NCBI RefSeq assembly: GCF_900103635.1
Contig: NZ_FMXK01000005.1
Span: 1 to 64,000, forward strand
Reading direction: 5' to 3'
DNA: 64,000 nucleotides
From: Butyrivibrio sp. INlla18
Lineage (GTDB): Bacteria; Bacillota; Clostridia; Lachnospirales; Lachnospiraceae
Positions 14,816-24,444 of the stretch are shown one piece after another. The position numbers and the translations under genes are program-made. The notes under the pieces are model-generated. The model was not told where the DNA came from and ran no database searches. It saw only the letters and a list, made by a program, of their open reading frames with translations. Every line of letters starts with the position of its first letter. Position 1 is the stretch's first letter.

Positions 14816-15736
14816 TCACTCTTTAAAGAATGGATTAGCGAACATTGCAAGATCTGCAGGAGTTCCGCTCATTCCTGAATAGAAGTCTTCTGTTCCAGAA
14901 AAGCTTGTTGCTGGATCTCCGCCATATCCCTGTGCACATCCACAGATATATCCGTTAGCATCTACAGCGATAAGCCTTACAAAGCCTAATTCCATGTTTT
15001 TGTCACCTGTAAGACTCCACTGAACAGCATAGTTACCGCTTGCATCTGTTCCAATTTGCCAATCGCCTTCCCAAGGCACATACTCTCTTCTTGCCTCTTT
15101 TACCTCGATGGTATCCCAGTGGATCTCACCTGTAGGAGTTCCCTTACACTCAACATCGTAAAGAACTGAGTTACCAGAACCAATTGTAAGCTCATAGCCA
15201 CTTACACTGCCGATCTTGTTTCCATTTGCGTCCAGAGCATCTCCTCTAGCATTTACAAAGACCTCTTCATTATAAAGGTTTGTGAAAGCAATAAGTAGAC
15301 GAACTGTATCACCATCCATGTAAGGAGCGATAGAGATTACAAAGCCATCCATTCCATCAGGAGAATAAACAACTCCCCATTTGATCTTGTGATAATCTGT
15401 CTCAAGACTATCAAGAGCTTTCATTGCTCCATCTGTAAGATAATAAGCTGTGCCATCAATAGTTGTGCTGTTAACAGTGCTTGTTCCATCACTTTCTAAT
15501 GAAAGGCCATCTTCAGACTGCGTATCTTCTGCTACTTCTTCTGAAGTCGCCTCTGTAGTAACATCTTCTGTAGTCTCTTCTACACTAACTTCTTCCTTAG
15601 TATCTTCTACATTAGAATTTCTTCCGCCCTGAAATTCTGTATCAGGTGCTACTGGCTCTTTTGATGAGCTTGATCCGCATCCTGCAAGGCATGTAACTGC
15701 AAGCAGAACGCACAAGATTTTACCAAACTTTTTCAT
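14816..15736 (-). CDS. Putative secreted lipoprotein of unknown function
   Basis: A 306-residue predicted lipoprotein. The signal peptide MKKFGKILCVLLAVTCLAGC has a lipobox ending at C20. An acidic, Thr/Ser/Glu-rich linker follows (about 25-95), then a folded domain of about 200 residues with many Gly, Tyr and Trp (for example YVPWEGDWQIGTDASGNY). The domain has no motif I recognise; it looks like an all-beta extracellular binding domain. The gene stands alone between a uracil permease gene and the rpmJ operon, with its own terminator. No function is proposed. Confidence 0.75.
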   Translation of the reverse strand: MKKFGKILCVLLAVTCLAGCGSSSSKEPVAPDTEFQGGRNSNVEDTKEEVSVEETTEDVTTEATSEEVAEDTQSEDGLSLESDGTSTVNSTTIDGTAYYLTDGAMKALDSLETDYHKIKWGVVYSPDGMDGFVISIAPYMDGDTVRLLIAFTNLYNEEVFVNARGDALDANGNKIGSVSGYELTIGSGNSVLYDVECKGTPTGEIHWDTIEVKEARREYVPWEGDWQIGTDASGNYAVQWSLTGDKNMELGFVRLIAVDANGYICGCAQGYGGDPATSFSGTEDFYSGMSGTPADLAMFANPFFKE

Positions 15737-15862
15737 ATTTCCACCTCTTTGTTAAAATTTCTGTAACATTGTACTATTAAATTCATATTACATGCAACTA
15801 ATACTTGGATAAACCTTATACTCTGCAAAAAAGCTGTAGCTATTTCCCAAATCATGTAAAAT

Positions 15863-15893
15863 AAGGCAGCTCCTAAATCCTAGGAACTGCCTT
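15863..15893 (-). terminator. Terminator of the uracil permease gene
   Basis: AAGGCAG and CCTA pair with TAGG and CTGCCTT across a short loop, followed on minus by ATTTT. Confidence 0.85.
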
Positions 15894-15921
15894 ATTTCTT
15901 TTACCTATTATATAGAAGCGA

Positions 15922-17301
15922 TCAAACTGCCTCGTGGTTGTTGAAGCTTACGCCTCTGTTGATGTCGCCCTTGTGGTTCTCACCGAAGTTGTAATCATTT
16001 CCAGGAAGAACTGCATTGAGGATGATACCAAGAAGAGCTGCAATTGCAAGTGATGTAAGAGTTACAGGTGTGTTTCCGATTGTAAATGTGATACCATCTG
16101 AAAAGCCAAGACCTGAAACAAGGATTACAGCTGCAACAATGAGGTTTCTTGACTTTGTGAAGTCTACCTTATTCTCAACTACGTTTCTAACACCGATAGC
16201 TGAGATCATTCCGTAGAGCACAAAGCTGATACCACCTATGATAGCTGTTGGCATTGTTCCGATAACATCGGCAACCTTAGGAATGAAGCTTACTACGATC
16301 GCATATACAGCTGCAATCTCTACCACCTTAGGATCATAAACCTTTGAAAGCTCGAGAACACCTGTGTTCTCGCCGTATGTTGTGTTTGCAGGACCACCAA
16401 AGAGTCCAGCAAAAGCTGTTGCAAGACCATCTCCGAAGAGTGTTCTGTGAAGACCTGGATCTTCGATGAAGTTCTTGCCTGTTGTAGCTGAGATAGCTGA
16501 AATATCTCCAACGTGCTCCATCATTGTTGCAATAGCGATAGGAGCCATAACAAGAATAGCAGTGATATCGAACTTAGCAATAACGAAAGGAGGAAGTCCT
16601 ACCCAACTTGCCTCTGCAACTGGTGCAAAGTTAAGAATTGGAGATCCATCTACATTTGTGATGCCTGCAGCATTCATAAAGAGTGCTACTACATAAGAAA
16701 TAACTACGCCCATGAGGATAGGAATGATCTTGAACATTCCTTTGCCCCAGATGTTAAATCCGATAACAACAGCAAGTGCTACGATAGCAAGTGGCCAGTT
16801 AGCAGATGCATTAGAAACTGCTGATGGTGCAAGTGAAAGGCCTATGCAGATGATGATAGGTCCAGTTACTACTGGTGGAAGGAAGTGCATAACCTTCTTG
16901 ACACCTACAAGCTTGATGATAACTGCAAGAACCAGATATAAAAGTCCAGCAACAACAATACCGCCGCACGCATATGGAAGCTTCTCTCCATAAGTCATGT
17001 CTGCATATTTACCAGTATTTAAATTAGCAACAGTGGCAAAACCACCAAGGAATGCGAATGATGAACCCAGAAATGCGGGAACCTTGAACTTAGAAAATAG
17101 ATGAAATAGAAGTGTACCAACACCTGCAAAAAATAGTGTTACTTGGACTGAAAGTCCTTCCCCGTTAAAATAGCCGTTGACCAAAATTGGAACTAAAATA
17201 GTTGCTCCGAACATTGCAAACATATGCTGCAATCCTAGAAGCGCCATTTTTGGCTTGCCCAACGTTGTGGCGTCATAAATAGCCTGTCTTTTCTCTCCCA
17301 T
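15922..17301 (-). CDS. Uracil permease (NCS2 family)
   Basis: A 459-residue nucleobase:cation symporter with about 14 membrane segments. It carries the NCS2 signatures: QHMFAMFGATILVP near the N terminus, PPVVTGPIIICIG, and GGPANTTYGENTGV near residues 300-313, in which the Glu contacts the uracil ring in UraA-type carriers. The sequence fits the UraA/PyrP branch better than the xanthine/urate branch. It brings uracil into the cell for salvage. It is a single gene with its own promoter and terminator, inside the 20-kb block between infA and rpmJ. The leader holds CGATTTT-gag-AAAATCG, but no PyrR-binding consensus was found. Confidence 0.92.
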   Translation of the reverse strand: MGEKRQAIYDATTLGKPKMALLGLQHMFAMFGATILVPILVNGYFNGEGLSVQVTLFFAGVGTLLFHLFSKFKVPAFLGSSFAFLGGFATVANLNTGKYADMTYGEKLPYACGGIVVAGLLYLVLAVIIKLVGVKKVMHFLPPVVTGPIIICIGLSLAPSAVSNASANWPLAIVALAVVIGFNIWGKGMFKIIPILMGVVISYVVALFMNAAGITNVDGSPILNFAPVAEASWVGLPPFVIAKFDITAILVMAPIAIATMMEHVGDISAISATTGKNFIEDPGLHRTLFGDGLATAFAGLFGGPANTTYGENTGVLELSKVYDPKVVEIAAVYAIVVSFIPKVADVIGTMPTAIIGGISFVLYGMISAIGVRNVVENKVDFTKSRNLIVAAVILVSGLGFSDGITFTIGNTPVTLTSLAIAALLGIILNAVLPGNDYNFGENHKGDINRGVSFNNHEAV

Positions 17302-17372
17302 GTCTCTCCTCCATATTTGATTTTCAAAAAAGATTAAAATGATTTTACGATTTTCTCAAAATCGCCATATGG

Positions 17373-17401
17373 ATTATATCACAACAGACCTCGTCCGTCA
17401 T
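17373..17401 (-). promoter_or_regulatory. Promoter of the uracil permease gene
   Basis: Minus-strand ATGACG (17401-17396) and TATAAT (17378-17373) are 17 bases apart. The leader of about 65 bases includes the hairpin CGATTTT (17348-17354) with AAAATCG (17358-17364). Confidence 0.55.
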
Positions 17402-17498
17402 GAATTTTTTCACTATTTTTTTGATATATTTTTTTGCTTTATTCTAGTAGCATAACAATGTAAAATATTGGAAAGAAATTTCTTTTTGGAGGGCTATT

Positions 17499-18488
17499 AT
17501 GTATACCGCAAACAGCAAAAGATATGACACTATGAAATACAACAGATGCGGCCAAAGCGGTCTTCTGCTTCCAGCAGTTTCTCTGGGCCTTTGGCACAAC
17601 TTTGGTGACAATAGCGACTATGAGAACATGAAAGCTATGTGCTTTACAGCTTTCGATAACGGGATCACACATTTTGACCTTGCTAATAACTACGGCCCAT
17701 CAGAAGGCGCCGCAGAGATAAACTTTGGCAAGATCCTAAGAGAGGAGCTTGCTCCTTACCGCGATGAGATGATCATTTCTACCAAGGCTGGTTACTACAT
17801 GTGGCCCGGCCCTTATGGAGACTGGGGTAGCCGCAAATACCTTATATCCAGTCTTGATCAGTCCCTTAAGAGAATGGGGATTGAATACGTTGATATCTTC
17901 TATCATCACAGAATGGACCCTAACACTCCACTTGAGGAGACTATGGAAGCTCTTGATCAGATAGTTAGAAGCGGTAAGGCTCTTTATGTTGGTATTTCTA
18001 ACTATGACGGTCCTACTCTCGAGAAGGCAACTGCCATATTAAAAGAGCTAAAGACTCCATTTATCATCAATCAGAACCGCTACAATATTTTTGATAGAAC
18101 TATTGAAAAGAATGGTCTCAAAGAAAAGGCAAAAGAACTTGGAAAGGGAATCATCTGCTTCTCACCTCTTGAACAGGGGCTTTTGACAGACAGATACCTA
18201 AACGGCATTCCAGAGGACAGCAGAATCCGCACAGACGGTCGTTTCCTCAAGGAAAGTCAGCTTGATGATCACAAACTTGAATGCATTAGGGCTCTCAACG
18301 AAATTGCTAAGAGACGTGGCCAGACTCTTGCAGAGATGGCACTGGCATGGAACCTCAAGGATGACTACATCACTTCAGTAATCATCGGTGCATCCAAGCC
18401 ATCACAGATCCTTGATAACGTCAAAGCTATTGAGAATACAGTATTTACAGAAGAAGAGATCAAAGAGATAGACAAGTATTCTATCTGA
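17499..18488 (+). CDS. Aldo/keto reductase, YghZ-like
   Basis: A 329-residue NADPH-dependent reductase of the TIM-barrel AKR superfamily, closest in pattern to YghZ/Gpr, which reduces L-glyceraldehyde 3-phosphate and methylglyoxal. The catalytic tetrad is visible: D60 and Y65 in FDLANNYGP, K96 in ISTKAGYY, and the histidine of YHHRMD at 136/137. The C-terminal VIIGASKPSQILDN binds the cofactor phosphate. TTTGGAGGG precedes the ATG. It is a single plus-strand gene divergent from the uracil permease and ends at a terminator shared with the facing GH43 operon. Confidence 0.93.
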   Translation: MYTANSKRYDTMKYNRCGQSGLLLPAVSLGLWHNFGDNSDYENMKAMCFTAFDNGITHFDLANNYGPSEGAAEINFGKILREELAPYRDEMIISTKAGYYMWPGPYGDWGSRKYLISSLDQSLKRMGIEYVDIFYHHRMDPNTPLEETMEALDQIVRSGKALYVGISNYDGPTLEKATAILKELKTPFIINQNRYNIFDRTIEKNGLKEKAKELGKGIICFSPLEQGLLTDRYLNGIPEDSRIRTDGRFLKESQLDDHKLECIRALNEIAKRRGQTLAEMALAWNLKDDYITSVIIGASKPSQILDNVKAIENTVFTEEEIKEIDKYSI

Positions 18489-18501
18489 TCTTAAACAAAT
18501 A

Positions 18502-18545
18502 AAAACCTTAATTGCAGTATTGGATAGCTGCAATTAAGGTTTTTT
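18502..18545. terminator. Bidirectional terminator between the AKR gene and the GH43 operon
   Basis: A 17-bp perfect stem (AAAAACCTTAATTGCAG with CTGCAATTAAGGTTTTT), with T on one side and A on the other, serves both convergent transcripts. Confidence 0.92.
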
Positions 18546-18550
18546 ATTGA

Positions 18551-19459
18551 TCAAAGATTGATCTCATCTACATATTTCATATCGAGCTTTTCACCGTTAA
18601 GTTCTAGTGGGTAAACAACGTATGAAGACTCAAAATACTTTGCTCCATCTCCGCCCCATCTATCACCAACGTAGTAGAATTTTCCATTCTTTTCCAAGAT
18701 AAATGCCGCCTGGCTCTGATAAGTTGTCTCATCTCCGATTTCCATCAGGTCTCTCCATCTACCCTCTATAGAATCTGCCACAGCGTACTTGCACTGATTA
18801 GGTGCCCATCCTGTGCAGAAGGATGAGAGCATATAGTATTTTCCATTCATCTTCATAACTGCTGGAGCTTCTCTGTATTCGCCTTGCCATAACTTATGAA
18901 CAAGACTTTCAACATTCATATAATCCTCTGACAATCTGTACACATGAAGGTCTGCATTGTCTCTGGCTGCTGAAATAAAGTAAGCCGAGCCATCATCATC
19001 TTTAAACAATGTGCAGTCTCTGGACATATATCCATATGGATTAAAGTGTCCATGATATGTAAAGTCTCCATCAGGTGTATCACAACTTGCTATTCCTATT
19101 GCTGCATCATGATAGTTTTTTCCATTTTCGAAATGTACCCAAAGGACAAATTTTCCTGTCTTTTCATTATAAAGAACCTTTGGTCTTTCAAGATTAACCT
19201 TGCTTCCATCTTCATTCGCAAGCATCATCTTTGTTCTTACTCTGTACCCTTCCATCTTGGAATCAGTAGTAAGCACATGATTTCTAAATTCCCAATCTGT
19301 GAGGTTTGTTGAGCGGTAGCAGCTGACATACTTGTTATCTCTCCTGTCCTCACCGTACCAATAGTAATATCCGTTAAAAGAAATAATATATCCTCCGTGG
19401 GCATGAATAGGATTTCCCTCTGTATCAAGCCACAGTTCTCCATTTTTTAATACGCTCAT
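18551..19459 (-). CDS. Glycoside hydrolase family 43-type enzyme, cytoplasmic
   Basis: A 302-residue five-bladed beta-propeller enzyme. DTEGNPIHAHGGYIISFNG and YYYWYGEDR at the N terminus resemble the GH43 subgroup that includes exo-beta-1,3-galactanases; GEYREAPAVMK contains the probable acid E197. In this subgroup the usual GH43 catalytic Asp base is often absent, so residue-level assignment is uncertain. There is no signal peptide, so it should act inside the cell on short oligosaccharides delivered by the ABC transporter encoded just upstream. It is the last gene of a six-gene operon, two bases after the response regulator. Confidence 0.8.
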   Translation of the reverse strand: MSVLKNGELWLDTEGNPIHAHGGYIISFNGYYYWYGEDRRDNKYVSCYRSTNLTDWEFRNHVLTTDSKMEGYRVRTKMMLANEDGSKVNLERPKVLYNEKTGKFVLWVHFENGKNYHDAAIGIASCDTPDGDFTYHGHFNPYGYMSRDCTLFKDDDGSAYFISAARDNADLHVYRLSEDYMNVESLVHKLWQGEYREAPAVMKMNGKYYMLSSFCTGWAPNQCKYAVADSIEGRWRDLMEIGDETTYQSQAAFILEKNGKFYYVGDRWGGDGAKYFESSYVVYPLELNGEKLDMKYVDEINL

Positions 19460-19461
19460 GT

Positions 19462-20211
19462 TTACTTCTCCAAAACAAATCTTTTTTCTAATCTGTATAC
19501 CTTAGGTGAAATACCATACTTGTCTCTAAAGAGTTTTGAAAAGTACTGATACTTGTGATAACCAAGTTTAGTCACTATATCTGCAACCTTCATATCTGTT
19601 TCCTCTAGGAGCTTTGCTGCTCTTTGCATCTTTGCATCAGTTATATAGCAAAGTAGTCCAACTCCCGAAACTTCTTTAAAAATCTTGGATAGATACGCCG
19701 GATGAAGATGTACTATTCCACTTAGCATCTCAAGCGAAAGTTCTTCTTCACAATTATCCATTACGTATTTTTGGACAAAAGAGATCACATCCTTCTTGTC
19801 CTTTAGAACTCCGCTAGTATCAGCAGCTTTGCATTCTTTTGAAAAATGCTTTTCCATGATCCTATTAATAGTCTCCTGAAAATCATCCTTCAAGATAGGT
19901 TTTACAAGATAATCTGTAACTCCATAGTGCACTGACTTTTGTGCATACTCAAAATCACTATAGCCAGTAAGTATCACAACCTTAGTATTTAACTTATTTT
20001 CATCTATATACTCTGCAAGATCAAGGCCAGAGATCCTCGGCATCTTGATATCTGTTATCAAGAGATCCGGGCTATGCTGTTTGATAAGATCAAGAGCTAA
20101 AGACCCGCCTCCTGCTGTCAGTACCTTATCAAATCCAATCTGCTGCCAGTCTAACAGCCCTGCAATATAATCAACCATATATGGTTCATCATCAACTATA
20201 AGTACTGTCAT
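19462..20211 (-). CDS. Response regulator, YesN type (receiver + AraC HTH)
   Basis: A 249-residue DNA-binding response regulator. The receiver domain (1-120) has the phosphorylated D54 in LLITDIKMPR and the acidic pair DD near residue 7; the AraC-type double helix-turn-helix fills the last 100 residues, ending in LGYHKYQYFSKLFRDKYGISP. The frame opens 27 codons earlier inside the kinase gene, but the ATG at 20211 has GGAGG six bases upstream and begins exactly at the receiver domain. It overlaps the kinase gene by 20 bases. It probably activates this sugar-uptake operon when the kinase senses its ligand. Confidence 0.93.
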   Translation of the reverse strand: MTVLIVDDEPYMVDYIAGLLDWQQIGFDKVLTAGGGSLALDLIKQHSPDLLITDIKMPRISGLDLAEYIDENKLNTKVVILTGYSDFEYAQKSVHYGVTDYLVKPILKDDFQETINRIMEKHFSKECKAADTSGVLKDKKDVISFVQKYVMDNCEEELSLEMLSGIVHLHPAYLSKIFKEVSGVGLLCYITDAKMQRAAKLLEETDMKVADIVTKLGYHKYQYFSKLFRDKYGISPKVYRLEKRFVLEK

Positions 20212-21904
20212 TTCCATCCTCCGGTCTAAATGTGAAATAGACTCTGAGTCCGCCCCACTGACTCTTTGTAAACTGTAGTCTTGCGGTTTCATCGTAATAG
20301 TTTATAAGACGCTGATTCACATTCCAAAGCCCAACACTTTCTTCAGCATCTCGCGTTTTTTTGCCGATCTGTTTTTCAAGCTTTTCTATAGCTTCATCGC
20401 TAAGACCATCACCATCATCAGAAACTTCTGTCCTGATCTCGCCTGTTCCCAGCATATACATCTTAACCTGAATATGCTTGGCATACTCTCTTTCCTCTAT
20501 ACCATGCTCAATAGCATTTTCTATAAGCGGCTGCAATATAAGTGGAATTATCCGCACGTTGTAAAGGCTATCTGGAACATCCAGATAATACTCAATATTT
20601 TTTCTCATGGCAATTATGGAAAGATATGACTTGGCATAGCCTATCTCTTCGCCAATGGTAGCCTGTGTCTTATTCTTGGTGCAGTATCTATAGTAATTTG
20701 CAAGGTGTGCTGCCATTTCAGTCACAGCCTTTGGCTTATCTGCAACTGTAACTATATAGGACAAAGAGTTGTACAAAAAGTGCGGATTTATCTGAAGCTG
20801 CAGTTGCCTTACCTCCGCCTGATTTCTGAGCTGCTGTTCCTTGATACTAGAAGCAAGGAGCTCTCTTATCTTATTTACCATGCTGTTAAACTGCTCAAAT
20901 ACATAGGAGAACTCATTATCCGGAAGCTTATCCTTATCTATCTGAACGCTTAGATCACCATTCTCAAGCTGCTTTAGCTTTTCAGTTACCACATTTAGCT
21001 GCAACAATATGTGCCTGTAATACTGAAGCATGATGAAAGTTCCTACTATCAGTACAGCCAAAAGAGATATACCAATTATCCAGGTAATAGAATTTATAGG
21101 CTTGTTCATTTCATTGATAGGATAATATGAAATAAGATACAGCCCATTTGCAGACTCTTTTGACTTAACAACTCTATAATTCTGACCATCAATCTTGATG
21201 ATATAGTACTGAATATCAAGCTTTTGATGAGACAGCTCTGATAGAAGAGTCTTCTCTTTTTCTGAAGTTGAAAAGATACTGTTACAATCGCCGTAAAGTA
21301 GCATTGTTCCGCCATTACCAAGATTAACAGTCATGTTCTTTATCTTGTAAAGGTAGTCTCCGTCCATCTTGATTATAAGATAGGGCTCATCATCGTACTT
21401 ATCCCAGCTTGTAGTATATTTTCTAAAGTAATATATCTCGTTGCCATATATTACCCATTTGTTATCATCTAAATCATCAAAAAGGCCAGAGCTTATACTC
21501 GCCCCAGCCACATTTGAGATGATACGTCCTGAGCGAGGCCAATAAAGGACAAAGAATGCCATGCCAACATTACTTGATTGTCTGTCATTCAGATATTCCT
21601 TCATTGTGCTTGCTGCAGTGACGAAATCATATACGTCCGTTCCTTCTGTCAATGCAAGCTGCAGGGTCTTGAGATTTCCGCTGTGTAATATACCATCAGC
21701 CTCAATCTCAATTTCTTTTACCTTGTTACCGATCAAAAGAGTGGAATGCTCCATCTGACTAATAGCAACACTTGTAAGAGATTCCTGCAACGTGCTGGTG
21801 CTGTAGAGATAGATAAAACTAAAGCTCAGCACCACCATCATCAAGAAAATGATGAAGGTTATATATATAGAACGAATCTTTTTTACTTCATGGTTTTGTA
21901 CCAT
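20192..21904 (-). CDS. Sensor histidine kinase, YesM type
   Basis: A 570-residue kinase. Membrane segments lie at about 11-34 and 270-292 with a 235-residue outside sensor between; HAMP follows to about 345. The His_kinase domain has H375 in INPHFLYNSLSYI, and the ATPase part has the N box PLIENAIEHGIE and a Gly box DDGDGLS. It should sense an extracellular sugar, perhaps through the neighbouring binding protein, and phosphorylate the regulator next to it. Its ATG lies inside the end of the binding-protein gene (22-base overlap), so the two are translationally coupled. Confidence 0.93.
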   Translation of the reverse strand: MVQNHEVKKIRSIYITFIIFLMMVVLSFSFIYLYSTSTLQESLTSVAISQMEHSTLLIGNKVKEIEIEADGILHSGNLKTLQLALTEGTDVYDFVTAASTMKEYLNDRQSSNVGMAFFVLYWPRSGRIISNVAGASISSGLFDDLDDNKWVIYGNEIYYFRKYTTSWDKYDDEPYLIIKMDGDYLYKIKNMTVNLGNGGTMLLYGDCNSIFSTSEKEKTLLSELSHQKLDIQYYIIKIDGQNYRVVKSKESANGLYLISYYPINEMNKPINSITWIIGISLLAVLIVGTFIMLQYYRHILLQLNVVTEKLKQLENGDLSVQIDKDKLPDNEFSYVFEQFNSMVNKIRELLASSIKEQQLRNQAEVRQLQLQINPHFLYNSLSYIVTVADKPKAVTEMAAHLANYYRYCTKNKTQATIGEEIGYAKSYLSIIAMRKNIEYYLDVPDSLYNVRIIPLILQPLIENAIEHGIEEREYAKHIQVKMYMLGTGEIRTEVSDDGDGLSDEAIEKLEKQIGKKTRDAEESVGLWNVNQRLINYYDETARLQFTKSQWGGLRVYFTFRPEDGNDSTYS

Positions 21905-23532
21905 TCGTTTACTTCCTGTGTAATCTGTTCTCCACCCTGAGTCTTCCAGTCTTCAACAAACTTATCAAATGACTCAATAGGTTCTTTTCCGTAGATTATA
22001 TTAGTGTAAACCTGAGCCTCCATTGTCTGCAACTGTTCCCAGCACTTTTTCATTGTAGGTGTTGGCTCTGCGTTGTAGAGGTTAGGAATGAGCTCTTCTC
22101 TGTTGTCGTTAGCAATTACATAGCCTTCTGCCATATCAGGAGCTGACTCAAAATCAGCAGCTGCTCTGATCTGCGCACCAGTTTCAACCTTACCAGCCTT
22201 AGCATCAGCGTACTCCTGCATTCTGTCGATCATAGGAGTGTTCTTAAGTACTGTTGACTTACCTGGAAGGAATGGATCTGTAACTGCTGGATCAAACTTA
22301 GCTGTGTCAAATACAACTTCGCCGTTAACGATGTCATAATCGTAGTCTTCCATGAAGCCATACTGGAAGTCGCCTGTACCAAATGCTACATCGTAGATCC
22401 AATCGTAATATGTGAAGAATGCTTCCATGTTGTCAAAGTCTTTGTTGAACATGAGCCATCCATCTGTTGTCTGAGCTGACTGATATGTGCACTCACCGTT
22501 GTCCTGCTTGATATTTGGATAGCAAGCAATTACTGCGTTAGGATCAACTGAAGTAACATCTCTTACTGAACCAACTGCCCATGGTCTTCCAATGAAGATG
22601 CCTGCTTTACCTTCTGTGAACTGGCCCATAGCATCCCAAGCGCCTGTTGCTGCAGCTTCCTGGAATATCCAGCCATTTGCATGCCACTTAGCAAGAAGCT
22701 CAAGTGTCTTTCTGTTGCCCTCATCGATAGAGCCATAAACAAGGTTACCATTCTCATCTTCCTGCCAGCTTCCTGGAATGTGCTTACCAGAGTTAGCTGA
22801 GAAAAGAGCTACTGGATCTGAAACCCATCCTGTGTTGTATACACCAGATCCTGAATATGTGAATCCATATGTATCCTTCTTGCCGTTTCCATCTGGATCA
22901 TCTTCTGTGAATGCCTTGATGACTGCTTCAAACTCCTCAAGATTTGTAGGAGCCTTAAGGCCAAGGTTATCAAGCCAGTCCTGTCTGATGATCATAACCT
23001 GTCCCTCTGTAAGGGTTGGTGCGCAGGCAATACCGTATGTCTTGCCATCCTTCATAACAGGGTAAAAAGTCTCTGGATACTTGTCATAAATCTCTTTTAA
23101 TCTCTCAGGCATGTATTTCTCGATATCTTCATCGATTGCCTTTACTCTTCCAGACTCGATCATATCTGCGATCATCTGTGTTCCATATACAGGGAATACA
23201 TCTGGAAGCTCCTCAGAACCTGTAAGTGCAAGTCTGAGCTTTGTATCATAGTTGCCAGCATCTCCACCAAGAAGTGTTGTCTCCATCTTGATTCCGAGCT
23301 TTTCTTCAGTAAGTTCTACCATTGGGTTCTTGTTGATGTCGTCACCCTCAGCGTATTTACCAGCATTCTCATCAAGCTGTTTTGCAATGGTAATTGTAAG
23401 TGTTGGTTCATACTTACCATCTGCATTCTTTGTGCTCTGCACACTGTTTTTCTTCTGATCTGCACTTCCGCATGCAGCAAGGAGCATAGACGCTGTCAGA
23501 AGTGTTGCAATTAATGCCCTTCTCTTTTTCAT
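21883..23532 (-). CDS. ABC transporter sugar-binding lipoprotein (LplA-like)
   Basis: A 549-residue extracellular binding protein with signal peptide and lipobox ...LLAACGS (C21). The size and the motifs EELPDVFPVYGTQM, GKTYGIACAPT and KAGIFIGRPWAVGSV fit the large LplA-type proteins that go with LplB/LplC permeases and YesM/YesN regulators. The substrate is probably an oligosaccharide. The start at 23532 has CGGAGGA eight bases upstream. No ATPase gene is encoded here; such systems use a shared MsmX-type ATPase encoded elsewhere. Confidence 0.92.
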   Translation of the reverse strand: MKKRRALIATLLTASMLLAACGSADQKKNSVQSTKNADGKYEPTLTITIAKQLDENAGKYAEGDDINKNPMVELTEEKLGIKMETTLLGGDAGNYDTKLRLALTGSEELPDVFPVYGTQMIADMIESGRVKAIDEDIEKYMPERLKEIYDKYPETFYPVMKDGKTYGIACAPTLTEGQVMIIRQDWLDNLGLKAPTNLEEFEAVIKAFTEDDPDGNGKKDTYGFTYSGSGVYNTGWVSDPVALFSANSGKHIPGSWQEDENGNLVYGSIDEGNRKTLELLAKWHANGWIFQEAAATGAWDAMGQFTEGKAGIFIGRPWAVGSVRDVTSVDPNAVIACYPNIKQDNGECTYQSAQTTDGWLMFNKDFDNMEAFFTYYDWIYDVAFGTGDFQYGFMEDYDYDIVNGEVVFDTAKFDPAVTDPFLPGKSTVLKNTPMIDRMQEYADAKAGKVETGAQIRAAADFESAPDMAEGYVIANDNREELIPNLYNAEPTPTMKKCWEQLQTMEAQVYTNIIYGKEPIESFDKFVEDWKTQGGEQITQEVNEWYKTMK

Positions 23533-23557
23533 TGTTTCTTCCTCCGTAAACATTATA

Positions 23558-24427
23558 TTATTCTTTTACTGCTCCAACTATCATTCCTTTTACAAAGTAT
23601 TTTTGCAGGAAAGGATAAACAAGCAGGATTGGCAGAACACCGATAAATATCTGAGAAGCCTTGATGGTTCTCTCTGACATTGCTGCTGCCGATGTTGGAT
23701 CAAGTGCAAGATCCTGCTGATTGCCCTGAACTACGATTACCTGTAGGAATGAAGCCAGTGGGTAGTTTTTGGTATCTGACATATACAGGATTCCAGTAAA
23801 CCACTCATTCCAGTGACCTACCATTGTGAAAAGAGCTACAGTGGCAAGTCCTGCCTTTGAAAGCGGTAAAAAAATCTTTAAAAGTACATCAAAAAAGCTT
23901 GCACCATCTATAAGCGCTGCTTCTTCCAAGGCCTTTGGTATTGACCTAAAGAAGTTCATGATAAGTATCAGGTTGTAACAGCTAAATGCTCCTGGAAGAA
24001 TATATACCAGGAAGTTATTCTTAAGTCCCAAAGAGGTATTTACCATATATGAAGGAATAAGTCCGCCTCCAAAGAGCATGGTAAACACGAAAAACCACAT
24101 AAGAGGTGTTCTGCCTCTAAAATCCTTTGAAAGTGCGTAACCAGCTGTTGTAATAACGAACATAGAAAGCAAGGTTCCAAGGATAGTTCTTGCAAAAGAG
24201 ATCTCAAGTGATCTTACGAAGTTGCTGTTTTGAAGTGTTTTTTGATATGCAAGTATTGTTGGATCAACTGGCCAAAATGTTACGATTCCGCTGTTAGCTG
24301 CTGCCTTGCCGCTAAATGAAATAGCAAGAAGGTTAACAAGTGGAAGTACGCATAAAAGCGCAAGTGATACCAAAAAAATAGTATTTATTACAACAAATAT
24401 CTTTCTACTAAATGAAACTCTCCTCAT
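23558..24427 (-). CDS. Carbohydrate ABC transporter permease, LplC/MalG type
   Basis: A 289-residue inner-membrane subunit with six predicted membrane helices. The ATPase-coupling loop is EEAALIDGASFFDVLLKIFLPLSKAG near residues 178-203 (EAA motif in the form EAALIDGAS). It pairs with the LplB-type permease encoded just upstream. The C terminus ends in KYFVKGMIVGAVKE, typical of this family. Confidence 0.94.
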   Translation of the reverse strand: MRRVSFSRKIFVVINTIFLVSLALLCVLPLVNLLAISFSGKAAANSGIVTFWPVDPTILAYQKTLQNSNFVRSLEISFARTILGTLLSMFVITTAGYALSKDFRGRTPLMWFFVFTMLFGGGLIPSYMVNTSLGLKNNFLVYILPGAFSCYNLILIMNFFRSIPKALEEAALIDGASFFDVLLKIFLPLSKAGLATVALFTMVGHWNEWFTGILYMSDTKNYPLASFLQVIVVQGNQQDLALDPTSAAAMSERTIKASQIFIGVLPILLVYPFLQKYFVKGMIVGAVKE

Positions 24428-24444
24428 GATATTCTCCTTAGGTC

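Noticed and set aside
17340-17372. PyrR attenuator ahead of the uracil permease
   Set aside because: One hairpin is present, but no PyrR-binding loop consensus and no terminator T run follow it.
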